NCBI RefSeq assembly: GCF_023283925.1
Contig: NZ_JAKIKX010000008.1
Location: forward strand, 124,001 to 188,000
Origin: Shewanella marisflavi
GTDB taxonomy: Bacteria; Pseudomonadota; Gammaproteobacteria; Enterobacterales; Shewanellaceae
Reading direction: 5' to 3'
DNA length: 64,000 nt
Part shown: positions 55,645 through 64,000 of the stretch, piece by piece
Layout: each line of letters begins with the position of its first letter
Numbering within the stretch: position 1 is the first letter of the stretch
Position numbers and translations under genes: made by a program
Notes under the pieces: model-generated
Databases searched by the model: none
What the model saw: only the letters and a program-made list of their open reading frames with translations
Told to the model about the DNA's origin: nothing

Positions 55645-57497
55645 CCAGACGGTTTTTCCCCTATTTTGCCACTCAGTGCCTGGGCGCACTTAATGACAAT
55701 ATTTATAAGAATGTGCTGCTGCTGATGGTGACCTATAGCCAGATAGACGCCCTGCCCATTAGTGTGAACCTATTCGTCAACCTCGCCGCTGGCGTGTTTA
55801 TCTTGCCGTTTTTTCTGTTTTCCGCTCATGCGGGAATGGTGGCCGATAATATGGATAAGGCGAAACTGATCAGACGCTTAAAACAGCTTGAGCTGGTAAT
55901 TATGTCCTGCGCGGCCATGGCGATACTGACTCAAAGCTACATGGTGATGCTGGTACTGCTCTTCTTAACCGGTAGTCAGTCGGCCTATTTTGGTCCGGTA
56001 AAATACTCTCTGCTGCCTCAAGCGTTGGCTGAAGATGAACTGGTGACGGGCAATGCCTGGGTGGAGATGGGCACCTTTCTCTCTATCTTGATCGGTACCC
56101 TAAGCGCCGGGCTCTTGGTGGCCAGTGACAAAGGCGTTATCGCCACGGCACTAACAGTATTTGTACTCGCTATCGCTGGATACTTAGCCAGTCGAGCGAT
56201 ACCTGCCATGCCGCCTCAGGGGGCGATCACTAAAATACGTTTTGCATCCTTGTCTGGCACTTGGCGCAGTATCGCTAAGGTGAGAAATACGCCAAGTATC
56301 TGGATGGCAATCTTGGCGATCAGCTGGTTTTGGTTTCTAGGTGCCACCTATCTGACTCAATTTCCTAACTTTGCCAAGTTACATCTGCACGCAGATGCTA
56401 CTGTCGTTTCACTGCTACTGGCGCTCTTCTCAATCGGTATCGCGGTAGGCTCCTTTCTGTGTGAGCGTTTCTCCTATGGCCATGTGGAGCTGGGGTTGTT
56501 GCCTTTTGGGGTGGCGGGTCTGACATTGTTCGGGGTCGATCTCTTGTGGGCACTTCCCGACTTACCTGCTCAGGGACAGGCGATCTATACCTTCAGTAGC
56601 TTAATTGATGAGTCACAACACTATCGGGTGATGTTTGCCCTGTTTATGGTGGGTGTGAGTGGTGGCTTGTTTATCGTGCCTCTTTACGCCTTTATTCAGT
56701 CGAGGGCAGAGAGGGGCGAGTGTGCTCAGGCGATCGCCGCAAACAACATCATGAATGCTTTGTTTATGGTGGTCTCGGCACTCTTATCTATCTTGCTGCT
56801 AGAAGTGTTTGAGTGGCAGATCACAGAGCTGTTTCTATTGTTGGCGCTGCTTAATGCCGTGGTGGCCTTGTATGTTTATAGTCAGGTGCCAGAGTTTACC
56901 CAGCGCTTTGTCAGCTATTTGCTGAGTCATATTCTTTATCGCGTCACTGTGTCTGGTCGCGAAAAGCTGCCCACTGAAGGCGCCGGCATCATAGTCTGTA
57001 ATCATGTCAGTTATGTGGACGCTCTGATCATCATGGGCGCGTCGACTCGACCGATTCGCTTTGTGATGGATAAGTCGATCAGCGAGATACCTTTGCTGAA
57101 ATATCTTTTTAGACACGCAGGGGTGATCCCCATCTGTTCGCCACGCCAGTGTGAAGCCACTTATGAGCAGGCGTTCGAGTCGATTCATCAGGCATTGGCC
57201 AATGAGGAGTTGGTGTGCATCTTCCCTGAGGGACGCCTGACGCATAACGGCGAGTTGGGTGAGTTCAGACCTGGGATAGATAAGATATTGGCACGAGATC
57301 CTGTGCCAGTGATCCCCATGGCGCTCAACGGCCTCTGGGGTTCCTATTTCAGCCACCATGGTGGGCATGCTCTCAGTACGCGTCCGAAGCGCTTCTGGTC
57401 AAAGATATCGGTGAGACTGGCCGATGTGATCTCTGGTACAGAGGCCAATCGCCATCAGCTGCGTGAACGGGTTGAGACCATGTTATCTGAGTCGTAG
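55635..57497 (+). CDS. MFS transporter fused to PlsC-type acyltransferase
   Basis: 620 residues. Residues 1-410 are a major facilitator domain with about 12 helices, beginning FFPYFATQCLGALNDNIYKN like LplT lysophospholipid transporters. Residues 430-600 are a glycerophospholipid acyltransferase: CNHVSYVDAL (H-x4-D near 455), FPEGRLTHNGELGEFRPG (near 530) and VIPMALNGLW. The third, acyl-ACP synthetase domain of LplT-Aas fusions is missing. It probably flips and re-acylates a lysophospholipid. Overlapped at the start by its TetR regulator gene. Confidence 0.85.
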   Translation: MLLTRRFFPYFATQCLGALNDNIYKNVLLLMVTYSQIDALPISVNLFVNLAAGVFILPFFLFSAHAGMVADNMDKAKLIRRLKQLELVIMSCAAMAILTQSYMVMLVLLFLTGSQSAYFGPVKYSLLPQALAEDELVTGNAWVEMGTFLSILIGTLSAGLLVASDKGVIATALTVFVLAIAGYLASRAIPAMPPQGAITKIRFASLSGTWRSIAKVRNTPSIWMAILAISWFWFLGATYLTQFPNFAKLHLHADATVVSLLLALFSIGIAVGSFLCERFSYGHVELGLLPFGVAGLTLFGVDLLWALPDLPAQGQAIYTFSSLIDESQHYRVMFALFMVGVSGGLFIVPLYAFIQSRAERGECAQAIAANNIMNALFMVVSALLSILLLEVFEWQITELFLLLALLNAVVALYVYSQVPEFTQRFVSYLLSHILYRVTVSGREKLPTEGAGIIVCNHVSYVDALIIMGASTRPIRFVMDKSISEIPLLKYLFRHAGVIPICSPRQCEATYEQAFESIHQALANEELVCIFPEGRLTHNGELGEFRPGIDKILARDPVPVIPMALNGLWGSYFSHHGGHALSTRPKRFWSKISVRLADVISGTEANRHQLRERVETMLSES

Positions 57498-57519
57498 AGA
57501 CGCTATGCGCAAAGAGAAA

Positions 57520-57546
57520 AGCCAGACGTTTTGTCTGGCTTTTTTA
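57520..57546. terminator. Bidirectional terminator between the MFS-acyltransferase and selU genes
   Basis: AGCCAGAC and GTCTGGCT form an 8-bp stem with a 5-base loop, A-rich on one side and six T on the other. Convergent genes end at 57497 and 57553. Confidence 0.85.
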
Positions 57547-57552
57547 TTGTCT

Positions 57553-58668
57553 CTATCGCTTGGCGTAGTCATCCAGCCATTGATGCATAGCCTGATGGTC
57601 ACCTTGGAAGATCACCCGCTCGGCCTTTTTCTCTATCTGATACTGATACATGGGATCGTAATATTTATTGAGTAGTAGGGCGATCCACTCAAGATGAGCC
57701 TGGATATCCCCATCTTGCCATTGCACAGCTAATGCCTGCTTGATTATGGCTTGTAGCTCATCATGTTGCTTGCCGCCCAGGCGTTTCTTGATGCCGCTGA
57801 TGCTATTGGTCAGATAGTCGCCAAAGGCTTCAAAGCCAGCTTCTTCACCCAGACGCTCGACATAACCTTGATGCATCTTATGCACATATTCGTCGAGTAA
57901 TCGGGTGAGCCTGGCCTCCATTGGTTCCTCTAGGATCACGACCTTGGCCGCCTGCATCCCCATGTAGAAAGCTTTAGGCAGAGCTGAGCGACCAATCAGA
58001 TAACTCTCATCTTCCAGTAACAGATCTCGTGCTTGGCTCTGTTGATGCTTTAGTAGCGCGACACCCAAACTATTTTCGAAGTTGATCTGTGTTGGCTGCT
58101 CTTCGTGATAGCGGCCGAAACTGGAGCCTCTGTGGTGGGCCAAGCCCTCAAGATCGACGGATTCTGGACGTTGCAGCAAAAAGTCTGTCTTACCGCTGCC
58201 TGTTATGCCGCTTAGAATCAGCATGGGTTTGACCTGCGGCGCCGTATCTATGGTGTCGATCAGGCACTGGCGCATCGCCTTGTAGCCGCCCTGAATATAG
58301 GGCACCTCTTTGCCAGCCTCTTTAAGCCACTGTTGTGTCAGCTGCGAACGCAGGCCGCCACGAAAACAGTAGAGATAGGCGTTGGGGTGCTGGTTCAGAT
58401 AGGTGAGCCAAGCGTCTATGCGCTGTTGCTTGACGCTGCCGAATACCAGCGAATGGCCGAGGGCGATGGCGGCGTCCTGTCCTTGCTCCTTGTAACAGGT
58501 GCCTACCTTCTGCCGCTCATCATCTTGCATCAGCGGCTGATTGCTACTGGCGGGAAAGGCGCCCTTGGTAAATTCTATCGGGGCGCGTACATCCATGATG
58601 GGATGATCGCCGGCCAGGATACGGGCATATTCGCTCGCGGGGATAACTCTGCCCATTTGATTGCTCAT
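57553..58668 (-). CDS. selU: tRNA 2-selenouridine synthase
   Basis: 371 residues from the ATG at 58668, which overlaps the selD stop as TAATG. N-terminal rhodanese domain (1-125) with active Cys in [13 protein letters not shown], then a P-loop ([13 protein letters not shown]). It replaces sulfur by selenium in the wobble 2-thiouridine of tRNAs, using selenophosphate from SelD. The overlap shows translational coupling with selD. Confidence 0.93.
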   Translation of the reverse strand: MSNQMGRVIPASEYARILAGDHPIMDVRAPIEFTKGAFPASSNQPLMQDDERQKVGTCYKEQGQDAAIALGHSLVFGSVKQQRIDAWLTYLNQHPNAYLYCFRGGLRSQLTQQWLKEAGKEVPYIQGGYKAMRQCLIDTIDTAPQVKPMLILSGITGSGKTDFLLQRPESVDLEGLAHHRGSSFGRYHEEQPTQINFENSLGVALLKHQQSQARDLLLEDESYLIGRSALPKAFYMGMQAAKVVILEEPMEARLTRLLDEYVHKMHQGYVERLGEEAGFEAFGDYLTNSISGIKKRLGGKQHDELQAIIKQALAVQWQDGDIQAHLEWIALLLNKYYDPMYQYQIEKKAERVIFQGDHQAMHQWLDDYAKR

Positions 58669-59711
58669 TAGATCAGTTCCACCAGAGCCTGCGCCTCGGT
58701 TGGCGGCACCAGTTGTCCGATGCACTGGGTCGGGAGTCCCTCTTTCTCGAGCAGTGCAAGCAGCTGAGATTCATGGCTGGCCGAGACCGCAATCAATAAG
58801 CCACCGCTGGTTTGAGGGTCGCATAACAGCGCTTTTTGTTCATCAGTGACCTTGGGTAGGTGCTCACCATAGCTGTCGTAGTTGCGATGAGTGCCGCCGG
58901 GAATACAGCCAAGCTTGAGGTAATCCATCGCCTTGGGTAGTAAAGGGAGGGCGGCTAGATCAACTTTGGCGGCCAGTTCAGCCCCTTGGCACATCTCGAT
59001 CAGGTGGCCCGCCAGACCAAATCCGGTCACGTCAGTCATGGCGGTAACGCCTGGGATCTTGGCGATGGTCGGCCCTGCCTTGTTGAGCTGGCACATAGCA
59101 TCAGGGGCGATATTGATATCTTGCTCGGCCAGCTTTTTCTGTTTCTGCGCCGTCGTTAAGATACCTATTCCTAAAGGTTTGGTGAGGTATAACTTATCGC
59201 CAGCCTTAGCCGTATTATTTTGTTTGAGTTCGGGTAAGGGGATCTGTCCGGTCACGGCGAGGCCGAAAATAGGTTCTGGCGCGTCGATACTGTGGCCACC
59301 GGCCAACATGATGCCGGCATCTTTACAGGCCTGGCGTCCGCCATCGACGACCTGCTGAGCTATCTCGGCGGGTAGCGTATTGACCGGCCACCCAAGAATG
59401 GCGATAGCCATCATAGGCGTGCCGCCCATGGCATAGATGTCGCTAATGGCATTGGTGGCGGCGATGCGTCCGAAGGTAAAGGGGTCATCCACAATCGGCA
59501 TAAAGAAATCAGTAGTGCTGATAATGCCGGTTTCATCATTGAGACGATATACAGCGGCGTCATCGCGGGTTTGATTACCCACCAGAATGTTAGGGTCATC
59601 GAAGGTGGGCAGTTGGGAAGCCAGTATGGTGCCCAGTACCTTTGGCGATATCTTGCAGCCACAGCCGGCGCCATGGCTATATTCGGTGAGTTTAATCTTT
59701 TCTACTGACAT
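58668..59711 (-). CDS. selD: Selenophosphate synthetase
   Basis: 347 residues. N-terminal catalytic loop [14 protein letters not shown]; the usual Cys/Sec position is Cys. [31 protein letters not shown] and [10 protein letters not shown] match E. coli SelD. It makes selenophosphate from selenide and ATP for selenocysteine (for example in formate dehydrogenase) and for SelU. Confidence 0.95.
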   Translation of the reverse strand: MSVEKIKLTEYSHGAGCGCKISPKVLGTILASQLPTFDDPNILVGNQTRDDAAVYRLNDETGIISTTDFFMPIVDDPFTFGRIAATNAISDIYAMGGTPMMAIAILGWPVNTLPAEIAQQVVDGGRQACKDAGIMLAGGHSIDAPEPIFGLAVTGQIPLPELKQNNTAKAGDKLYLTKPLGIGILTTAQKQKKLAEQDINIAPDAMCQLNKAGPTIAKIPGVTAMTDVTGFGLAGHLIEMCQGAELAAKVDLAALPLLPKAMDYLKLGCIPGGTHRNYDSYGEHLPKVTDEQKALLCDPQTSGGLLIAVSASHESQLLALLEKEGLPTQCIGQLVPPTEAQALVELI

Positions 59712-59853
59712 GAACGCAAACTATCTCTAGATGAAGGATGAGCCGCTCATGATAGACCCATAGGTGCGGCACTTCAATCGCCCAGCGCTACAGATGTGAA
59801 CGCAGAAGCTGGTGCCTAAGGGGGAGAATGACCGTCGTACTATTGATATAAAA

Positions 59854-59874
59854 AGCCACCCAGTTTGGGTGGCT
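59854..59874 (-). terminator. Terminator of the desaturase gene
   Basis: AGCCACCC and GGGTGGCT with a 5-base loop; on the minus strand it is followed by TTTTAT, 16 bases after the desaturase stop. Confidence 0.8.
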
Positions 59875-59889
59875 ATTGAAAGTCGGATG

Positions 59890-60996
59890 TTAGGCAAATC
59901 CAGTGGTGAGGTTTTTCCACTGCTTTTTACGCGTCATCAGCTCTTGTTTGAGATGCTCAACCTGCTGCATTAAATGCTGTGTGGTCAGCTGTTTGCGCTT
60001 GGCCTCCAGCAGTTCCTTTTGCGCCTGATAGTAATCGGCGATATGGTTTTTCAGCAGCTCATATTCGGTATGGATCTTCTCGAGGATCTCTTCGTGATTG
60101 GCCAGCTGGGTGACCTTGTGCTGTGCCTTCTTCAGTTGCATCTGCAGTTTGGCGCTCTCGATACGCTCCTGGGGAGTGACTCTGAGATTGTGGGCCAGTC
60201 CCGTCCAGGCCAGGGTGTTGATCAGCCACTTGGTGGGATCGTAGTGCCACCAGAGGATGCCGTTGCGGTAATCGTTTTCGAAAATATGGTGGAAATTATG
60301 GTAGCCCTCACCATAGGTAAATACCGCCAACAGACCATTGTCCCGCGCCGTGTTTTTGTCTGTATAAGGCTGGCTTCCCCAGATATGGGCGAGGGAGTTA
60401 ATAAAGAAGGTGCAGTGATGGACTACAACTAAGCGTAGCAGCCCCGCCATCAGCAACATGCCCCAGATATCGCCGTTCAGCCAGCCTAAGAAGACAGGAA
60501 GACCTATGTTCATCAGGATGACCAGCGGCAGATAGTATTTGTGCTGCCACATCACAATTTTTTCGTTTTGCAGGTCTCGTACGTTCTTATAATCGTGATA
60601 ACGCTGGGCCTGATACTCTCTTAGCATCCAGCCGATGTGGCTGTACCAGAAACCCATGTTAGCCGAATAGGGGTCTTTATCGTTGTCATCGACATGCTTG
60701 TGATGGATACGGTGATCCGATGACCAATGCAGGGCACTGTTTTGCAGTGCAAGTGCTCCGCCCAAGGCAAAAAGAAAACGCACTGACCAGTGTGCCTTGT
60801 AGGTTCTATGTGACCAGAGCCTGTGGTATCCGGCGGTTATCGACAAACCACTGGCAAAGGCGAGGCCAATAAAGGCTGTCCATTCTGCCAGGCCGTAGCC
60901 ATGGGTAATACCGTACCAAGGGACGAGAATGGCAGCACCCAAGAAGGTGATGGCAAAGAGCAAAATATTGGTCCAGATGAGGGGAGGTTTTTTCAT
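59890..60996 (-). CDS. Acyl-CoA delta-9 fatty acid desaturase with coiled-coil tail
   Basis: 368 residues. Four membrane helices and three histidine boxes: HRLWSH (58-63), HRIHHKH (95-101) and GYHNFHH (near 230). It introduces a cis double bond into acyl chains with oxygen. About 285-365 is a Lys/Glu-rich coiled coil (QLKKAQHKVTQL, EELLKNH-like heptads) not typical of bacterial desaturases. A FabR-type operator lies upstream and fabR is divergent. Confidence 0.9.
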   Translation of the reverse strand: MKKPPLIWTNILLFAITFLGAAILVPWYGITHGYGLAEWTAFIGLAFASGLSITAGYHRLWSHRTYKAHWSVRFLFALGGALALQNSALHWSSDHRIHHKHVDDNDKDPYSANMGFWYSHIGWMLREYQAQRYHDYKNVRDLQNEKIVMWQHKYYLPLVILMNIGLPVFLGWLNGDIWGMLLMAGLLRLVVVHHCTFFINSLAHIWGSQPYTDKNTARDNGLLAVFTYGEGYHNFHHIFENDYRNGILWWHYDPTKWLINTLAWTGLAHNLRVTPQERIESAKLQMQLKKAQHKVTQLANHEEILEKIHTEYELLKNHIADYYQAQKELLEAKRKQLTTQHLMQQVEHLKQELMTRKKQWKNLTTGFA

Positions 60997-61019
60997 TATT
61001 GTTTCCAGGGTTTATATTG

Positions 61020-61037
61020 AGCGTACAGCTGTAAGCC
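61020..61037. promoter_or_regulatory. FabR-type operator between desaturase and fabR
   Basis: AGCGTACAGCTGTAAGCC matches the palindromic FabR consensus AGCGTACA-N2-TGTACGCT with two mismatches in the right half. It lies 24 bases upstream of the desaturase start and 100 bases upstream of fabR. Confidence 0.7.
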
Positions 61038-61136
61038 AATTTTACTGACTTCGCTGGAGAGATCAAGGCGGGCTGCGTTTTTGTATTAAAGAAGGTATTA
61101 TTGGCAGATTGAGTTTTATCTAGCGGATTCATCATG

Positions 61137-61751
61137 ATGGGTATCAGAGCACAGCAAAAAGAAAAAACGCGTCGCGCCTTGGTCGATGCGGCATTTAATC
61201 AATTAAGTGCCGAGCGCAGCTTTTCTAGTCTGAGTTTGCGAGAGGTGGCCCGCGAAGCCAATATTGCGCCGACTTCGTTTTATCGCCATTTTAAGGATAT
61301 GAACGAGCTGGGTCTGACTATGGTGGATGAAGGTGGATTGACCCTGAGACAGATGATGCGTAAAGGGCGTCAGCGCGCGGAAGCCGGCGGCAGCGTAATT
61401 CGTATTTCTGTCGATACCTTTATGGAAGTGTTGGAGTCTAACCCTAACGTCTTTCGCATTTTGTTGCATGAGCGCTCGGGCACTTCAGCACCTTTTCGCG
61501 CCGCGGTAGCCCGAGAAATTGAACACTTTATCTCTGAGTTGGCCCACTATACCGAGGCGACTGCCAAACGTACGCCTGAACTGGCCAGGGCGCAGGCCGA
61601 GGCTTTGGTGACCTTGGTCTTTAATGCTGGCGCGGCGGCGCTGGATATGAAACGTGTCGATCGTAAGATTTTAGCCGACCGCTTGGTGATCCAACTGCGC
61701 ATGGTGGCGAAAGGCGCCGAATCTTTGCAGCAGAAGATGGAACATCGCTAA
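61137..61751 (+). CDS. fabR: TetR-type repressor of unsaturated fatty acid synthesis FabR
   Basis: 204 residues from the ATG at 61137 (a second ATG is at 61134). The N-terminus [20 protein letters not shown] and the segment [20 protein letters not shown] match E. coli Fab[16 protein letters not shown] C-terminal helix follows. FabR senses acyl-CoA/acyl-ACP and represses unsaturated fatty acid genes. Divergent from the desaturase with its operator between them. Confidence 0.92.
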   Translation: MGIRAQQKEKTRRALVDAAFNQLSAERSFSSLSLREVAREANIAPTSFYRHFKDMNELGLTMVDEGGLTLRQMMRKGRQRAEAGGSVIRISVDTFMEVLESNPNVFRILLHERSGTSAPFRAAVAREIEHFISELAHYTEATAKRTPELARAQAEALVTLVFNAGAAALDMKRVDRKILADRLVIQLRMVAKGAESLQQKMEHR

Positions 61752-61796
61752 ACAGTGAGTGTTATTTAACTGCCAAAGTTGGTGAACTCTTTGGAC

Positions 61797-61829
61797 AGTT
61801 ATCACTACACAATCAATTGAGCGATAACT
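61797..61829. repeat. Inverted repeat upstream of darT
   Basis: AGTTATC (61797-61803) and GATAACT (61823-61829) are exact inverted repeats separated by 19 bases, in the gap before the DarT gene. Could be an autoregulatory operator. Confidence 0.45.
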
Positions 61830-61867
61830 CAAGGAAGTTTAACTTGCCTACAAGAAAAGGATGATAA

Positions 61868-62509
61868 ATGACAATACCATTACAGCCCAAGGTTTATCAT
61901 ATTGTCCATGTCGATAGGCTAGCATCTATCCTTGGTGCCAATGGACTCCTATGTGATGCACAGATTATTGCGCAAAATGCAGCGGGAACCACGATAGGTA
62001 TGAACACTATTAAACAGCGTCGACTCAACGAGTTAACGTTGGATAGTCATCCTGGTTTATATGTTGGACAATGTGTACCATTTTATTTCTGTCCACGCTC
62101 CATCATGTTGTATGTGATTTATCGAGCAGACAGTGATGAACTGGCTTACAAAGGCGGACAGGGACCAATAATTCACCTACAAGCTGATCTTCATGCAACC
62201 GTACAATGGGCGCAGCAGCAAGGGCATCGTTGGGCATTTACTCTTTCAAATGCGGGGTCGTACTTTTTTGAAGATAGGAACGACTTAGCTTTATTACATG
62301 AACTGAATTGGCCAGCTATTAACGCTACACAATGGCAAAGTTGCAAGGATGGCAAACAGGCCGAGTTTCTTATCGAGCATAGCTTTCCCTGGCATTTAGT
62401 CGAGGCGATAGTGGTCAATTCAGACAATGTTTATCATCAGGTAGTCAACACGTTGCAAATGGCAGCACACCGGCCACCTGTTACAATTAATCGTGATTGG
62501 TATTATTGA
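61868..62509 (+). CDS. darT: DarT-type DNA ADP-ribosyltransferase toxin (DUF4433)
   Basis: 213 residues, full length for the family. DarT features: YHIVHVDRLASIL at 10-22 (NAD-contact His), KQRRLNE at 49-55 (conserved Arg), VPFYFCPRSIMLYVI at 70-84, and QAEFLIE at 164-170 with likely catalytic Glu166. DarT enzymes ADP-ribosylate bases of single-stranded DNA (thymidine for DarT2), stalling replication, and defend against phages. darG starts 14 bases after its stop. More AT-rich than the genes to the left. AAAAGGATGATAA precedes the ATG. Confidence 0.9.
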   Translation: MTIPLQPKVYHIVHVDRLASILGANGLLCDAQIIAQNAAGTTIGMNTIKQRRLNELTLDSHPGLYVGQCVPFYFCPRSIMLYVIYRADSDELAYKGGQGPIIHLQADLHATVQWAQQQGHRWAFTLSNAGSYFFEDRNDLALLHELNWPAINATQWQSCKDGKQAEFLIEHSFPWHLVEAIVVNSDNVYHQVVNTLQMAAHRPPVTINRDWYY

Positions 62510-62523
62510 GGGGGGCCGTAGAT

Positions 62524-63564
62524 ATGATCGAAACTACTCGTGGTGACATTCTGCGTGCTGATGCAGAAGCAATCGTAAATACAGTTAACTGTGTTGGCGT
62601 AATGGGGCGTGGTATTGCTCTGCAATTTAAAAAAGCATGGCCTGAAAACTTCAAAGTCTATGCAGCAGCTTGTAAAAGCAAAGATGTTCAGCCTGGGAAA
62701 ATGTTTATATTTGAAACTGGGCAGTTAGCAAACCCTCGTTTTATTATTAATTTCCCCACGAAGCGTCATTGGCGAGGCTCAAGCCGAATTGAAGATATTG
62801 ACTCTGGCTTGTCAGCCCTTGTTAACGACATTCAAAGACTAGGTATTAAGTCTATTGCAATACCACCTTTAGGCGCAGGCTTAGGTGGGCTTGATTGGGC
62901 GGTTGTACGTGAAAAAATCGAAGTTGCAATGCAGCCGCTGAAAGATGTTCAAGTTCTACTTTATGAGCCATCGGGCGCGCCGCAGAATGATAGAATGGCA
63001 AAGCAAAAAGAAGTACCAAAGATGACACCAGGTAGGGCTGTATTGATTGAGTTGATTCAGCGCTACCTGAAAGGTTTACTTGATCCATCAGTCTCGTTAC
63101 TTGAGGTTCATAAGTTATTGTATTTTATGCAGGAAGCAGGAGAACCTTTACGTTTGTCCTATCAGAAGGCGCACTATGGGCCTTATGCAAAAAACCTACG
63201 CCATGTTCTTAATGCAATTGAAGGGCATTTTGTTTCTGGTTATTCAGATGGCGGTGATGCACCGGAGAAAGTACTTCAGTTGGTTCCTGGAGCGGTAAAA
63301 GAAGCACAAGAATTCTTGGACCAACATCCTGATACGCGAGAGAGATTTGAAAAGGTATCTCGATTGGTAGAAGGCTTTGAATCACCACAGGGCTTAGAGC
63401 TTCTTGCTACGGTGCACTGGCTTAATCGGTATGAACAAGCAAAAAATATCGAACAAGTTATCAAAGGTGTTCATTCTTGGAACGCAAGAAAGCAGCAATT
63501 TACCCCAAGGCAAATTACTATTGCTGAAAAAGTACTTGATAGACAGCACTGGTTGAGCGTGTGA
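62524..63564 (+). CDS. darG: DarG-type macro-domain antitoxin
   Basis: 346 residues from the ATG at 62524. Macro domain at 1-155: Asn22 in NTVNCVGVMGRGIALQFK, Gly-rich loop GAGLGG (117-122), and NFPTKRHWR with Lys80, the catalytic lysine position of DarG. Residues 165-346 form the C-terminal DarT-binding domain (LEVHKLLYFMQEAGEP, HYGPYAKNL). DarG removes the ADP-ribose from DNA and also binds DarT. Operon with darT. Confidence 0.9.
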   Translation: MIETTRGDILRADAEAIVNTVNCVGVMGRGIALQFKKAWPENFKVYAAACKSKDVQPGKMFIFETGQLANPRFIINFPTKRHWRGSSRIEDIDSGLSALVNDIQRLGIKSIAIPPLGAGLGGLDWAVVREKIEVAMQPLKDVQVLLYEPSGAPQNDRMAKQKEVPKMTPGRAVLIELIQRYLKGLLDPSVSLLEVHKLLYFMQEAGEPLRLSYQKAHYGPYAKNLRHVLNAIEGHFVSGYSDGGDAPEKVLQLVPGAVKEAQEFLDQHPDTRERFEKVSRLVEGFESPQGLELLATVHWLNRYEQAKNIEQVIKGVHSWNARKQQFTPRQITIAEKVLDRQHWLSV

Positions 63565-63575
63565 ATTGAACGTTA

Positions 63576-63603
63576 GTAGAGCCTTTTGTCCAAGAGGCTC
63601 TAC
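63576..63603 (+). terminator. Hairpin after darG
   Basis: GTAGAGCC and GGCTCTAC form a perfect 8-bp stem with a 12-base loop, 11 bases after the darG stop. No T-tract follows, so termination is uncertain. Confidence 0.4.
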
Positions 63604-63693
63604 ATACTTAAATCTAAGTTGAATCTGATTTTTTTATAGAAAATATATGAAACAGCAACCTTCTGTTTCGTTAATAAGGCCAGGGACTGTTTA

Positions 63694-64000
63694 ATGCAAA
63701 AGGAACAGATTGAAACAACGAATATAAACCATGCAGGCATCAAGAAGCACTTTAATCGATGGAAGCTAACCCCAGAGAGAGCCGTTATAGAACTAATCGC
63801 CAATGGCTTTGATGCTAAAGCAACTGAGGTCAGAATTAGTACCAGTGAAGAGTTCCTTGGGACTACATCCGTACAGATTATTGATAATGGTTTAGGGATT
63901 GATCCTGATAAGAAATTAGAACATTTTTCGTGTTTCAATGATTCCCAAAAAGTTGGTGATGATGATACGCAAGGTGCACATGGCCGAGGCCGATTGGCGT
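63694..64000 (+). CDS. GHKL-type (Hsp90/MutL/MORC-like) ATPase, N-terminal part only
   Basis: The first 102 codons before the window ends. ATPase motifs: N-box ELIANGFDAKATEVRI (about 31-46), VQIIDNGLGIDPDKK (DxGxG Bergerat motif, 60-75) and GAHGRGRLA (lid glycines, near 94-102). The fold is GHKL, as in Hsp90, MutL, MORC and related defence ATPases; which one cannot be told without the remainder. It lies 130 bases after darG on the same strand, in the same AT-rich segment. A run of A/T-rich DNA precedes it. Confidence 0.75.
   Translation, partial: MQKEQIETTNINHAGIKKHFNRWKLTPERAVIELIANGFDAKATEVRISTSEEFLGTTSVQIIDNGLGIDPDKKLEHFSCFNDSQKVGDDDTQGAHGRGRLA

Overview
The window looks like chromosomal DNA of a marine gammaproteobacterium, most probably Shewanella. 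This rests on gene content and protein style: a formate dehydrogenase with a cytochrome b subunit, a DUF2986 mini-protein, a cytochrome c oxidase operon whose subunit II carries two c-type haem domains, a moa-mod cluster, and a STAS/CheY-led chemotaxis operon. The species is not established, because no search could be run.

Layout. 0-1.2 kb: end of a formate dehydrogenase operon (FdhB tail and FdhC). 1.3-6.2 kb: a small secreted protein, a class II fumarase/aspartase-family lyase, a divergent aldehyde reductase/AraC regulator pair (yqhD/yqhC type), and a membrane-anchored collar-domain protein. 6.5-12.3 kb: a HemN-family radical SAM enzyme and small metabolic genes (HD hydrolase, monooxygenase, tandem acetyltransferase, sugar kinase, MOSC protein, DUF4870). 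12.3-16.2 kb: a chemoreceptor and ETF-ubiquinone oxidoreductase on the minus strand. 16.4-22 kb: molybdenum cofactor synthesis and molybdate uptake (Moco riboswitch, moaA, moaBCDE, modABC), which fits the molybdoenzyme at the left edge. 22-25.8 kb: YgiW-like OB-fold protein, PepSY protein, a two-component system and a pseudouridine synthase. 25.8-33.7 kb: two mini-proteins, GltS, an M14 peptidase, NfuA, DinF and a polysaccharide deacetylase. 33.7-41.7 kb: minus-strand chemotaxis operon STAS-cheY-cheA-cheW-MCP-cheR-cheB. 41.8-50.7 kb: minus-strand aa3-type cytochrome c oxidase operon with haem A synthesis and copper/assembly factors. 51-52.2 kb: lexA-sulA SOS unit with two LexA boxes. 52.3-61.8 kb: nucleotide hydrolases (YrfG-like, NudE, CysQ), a RimI-like acetyltransferase, a TetR regulator with an MFS-acyltransferase fusion, selD-selU, and a divergent desaturase/fabR pair with a FabR-type operator.

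From about 61.8 kb to the right edge the composition becomes visibly more AT-rich and the content changes to accessory genes: a DarT/DarG DNA ADP-ribosylation toxin-antitoxin pair followed by the start of a GHKL-type ATPase cut by the window end. This is the best candidate for a defence island, and the part most worth extending beyond the window.

Functional links: molybdate import, Moco synthesis and selenophosphate/selenouridine metabolism can all support formate oxidation. The cox operon supplies aerobic respiration. ETF-QO and the oxidase both work on the respiratory chain. FabR and the desaturase adjust membrane unsaturation. No rRNA, tRNA, insertion sequence or CRISPR array was seen.
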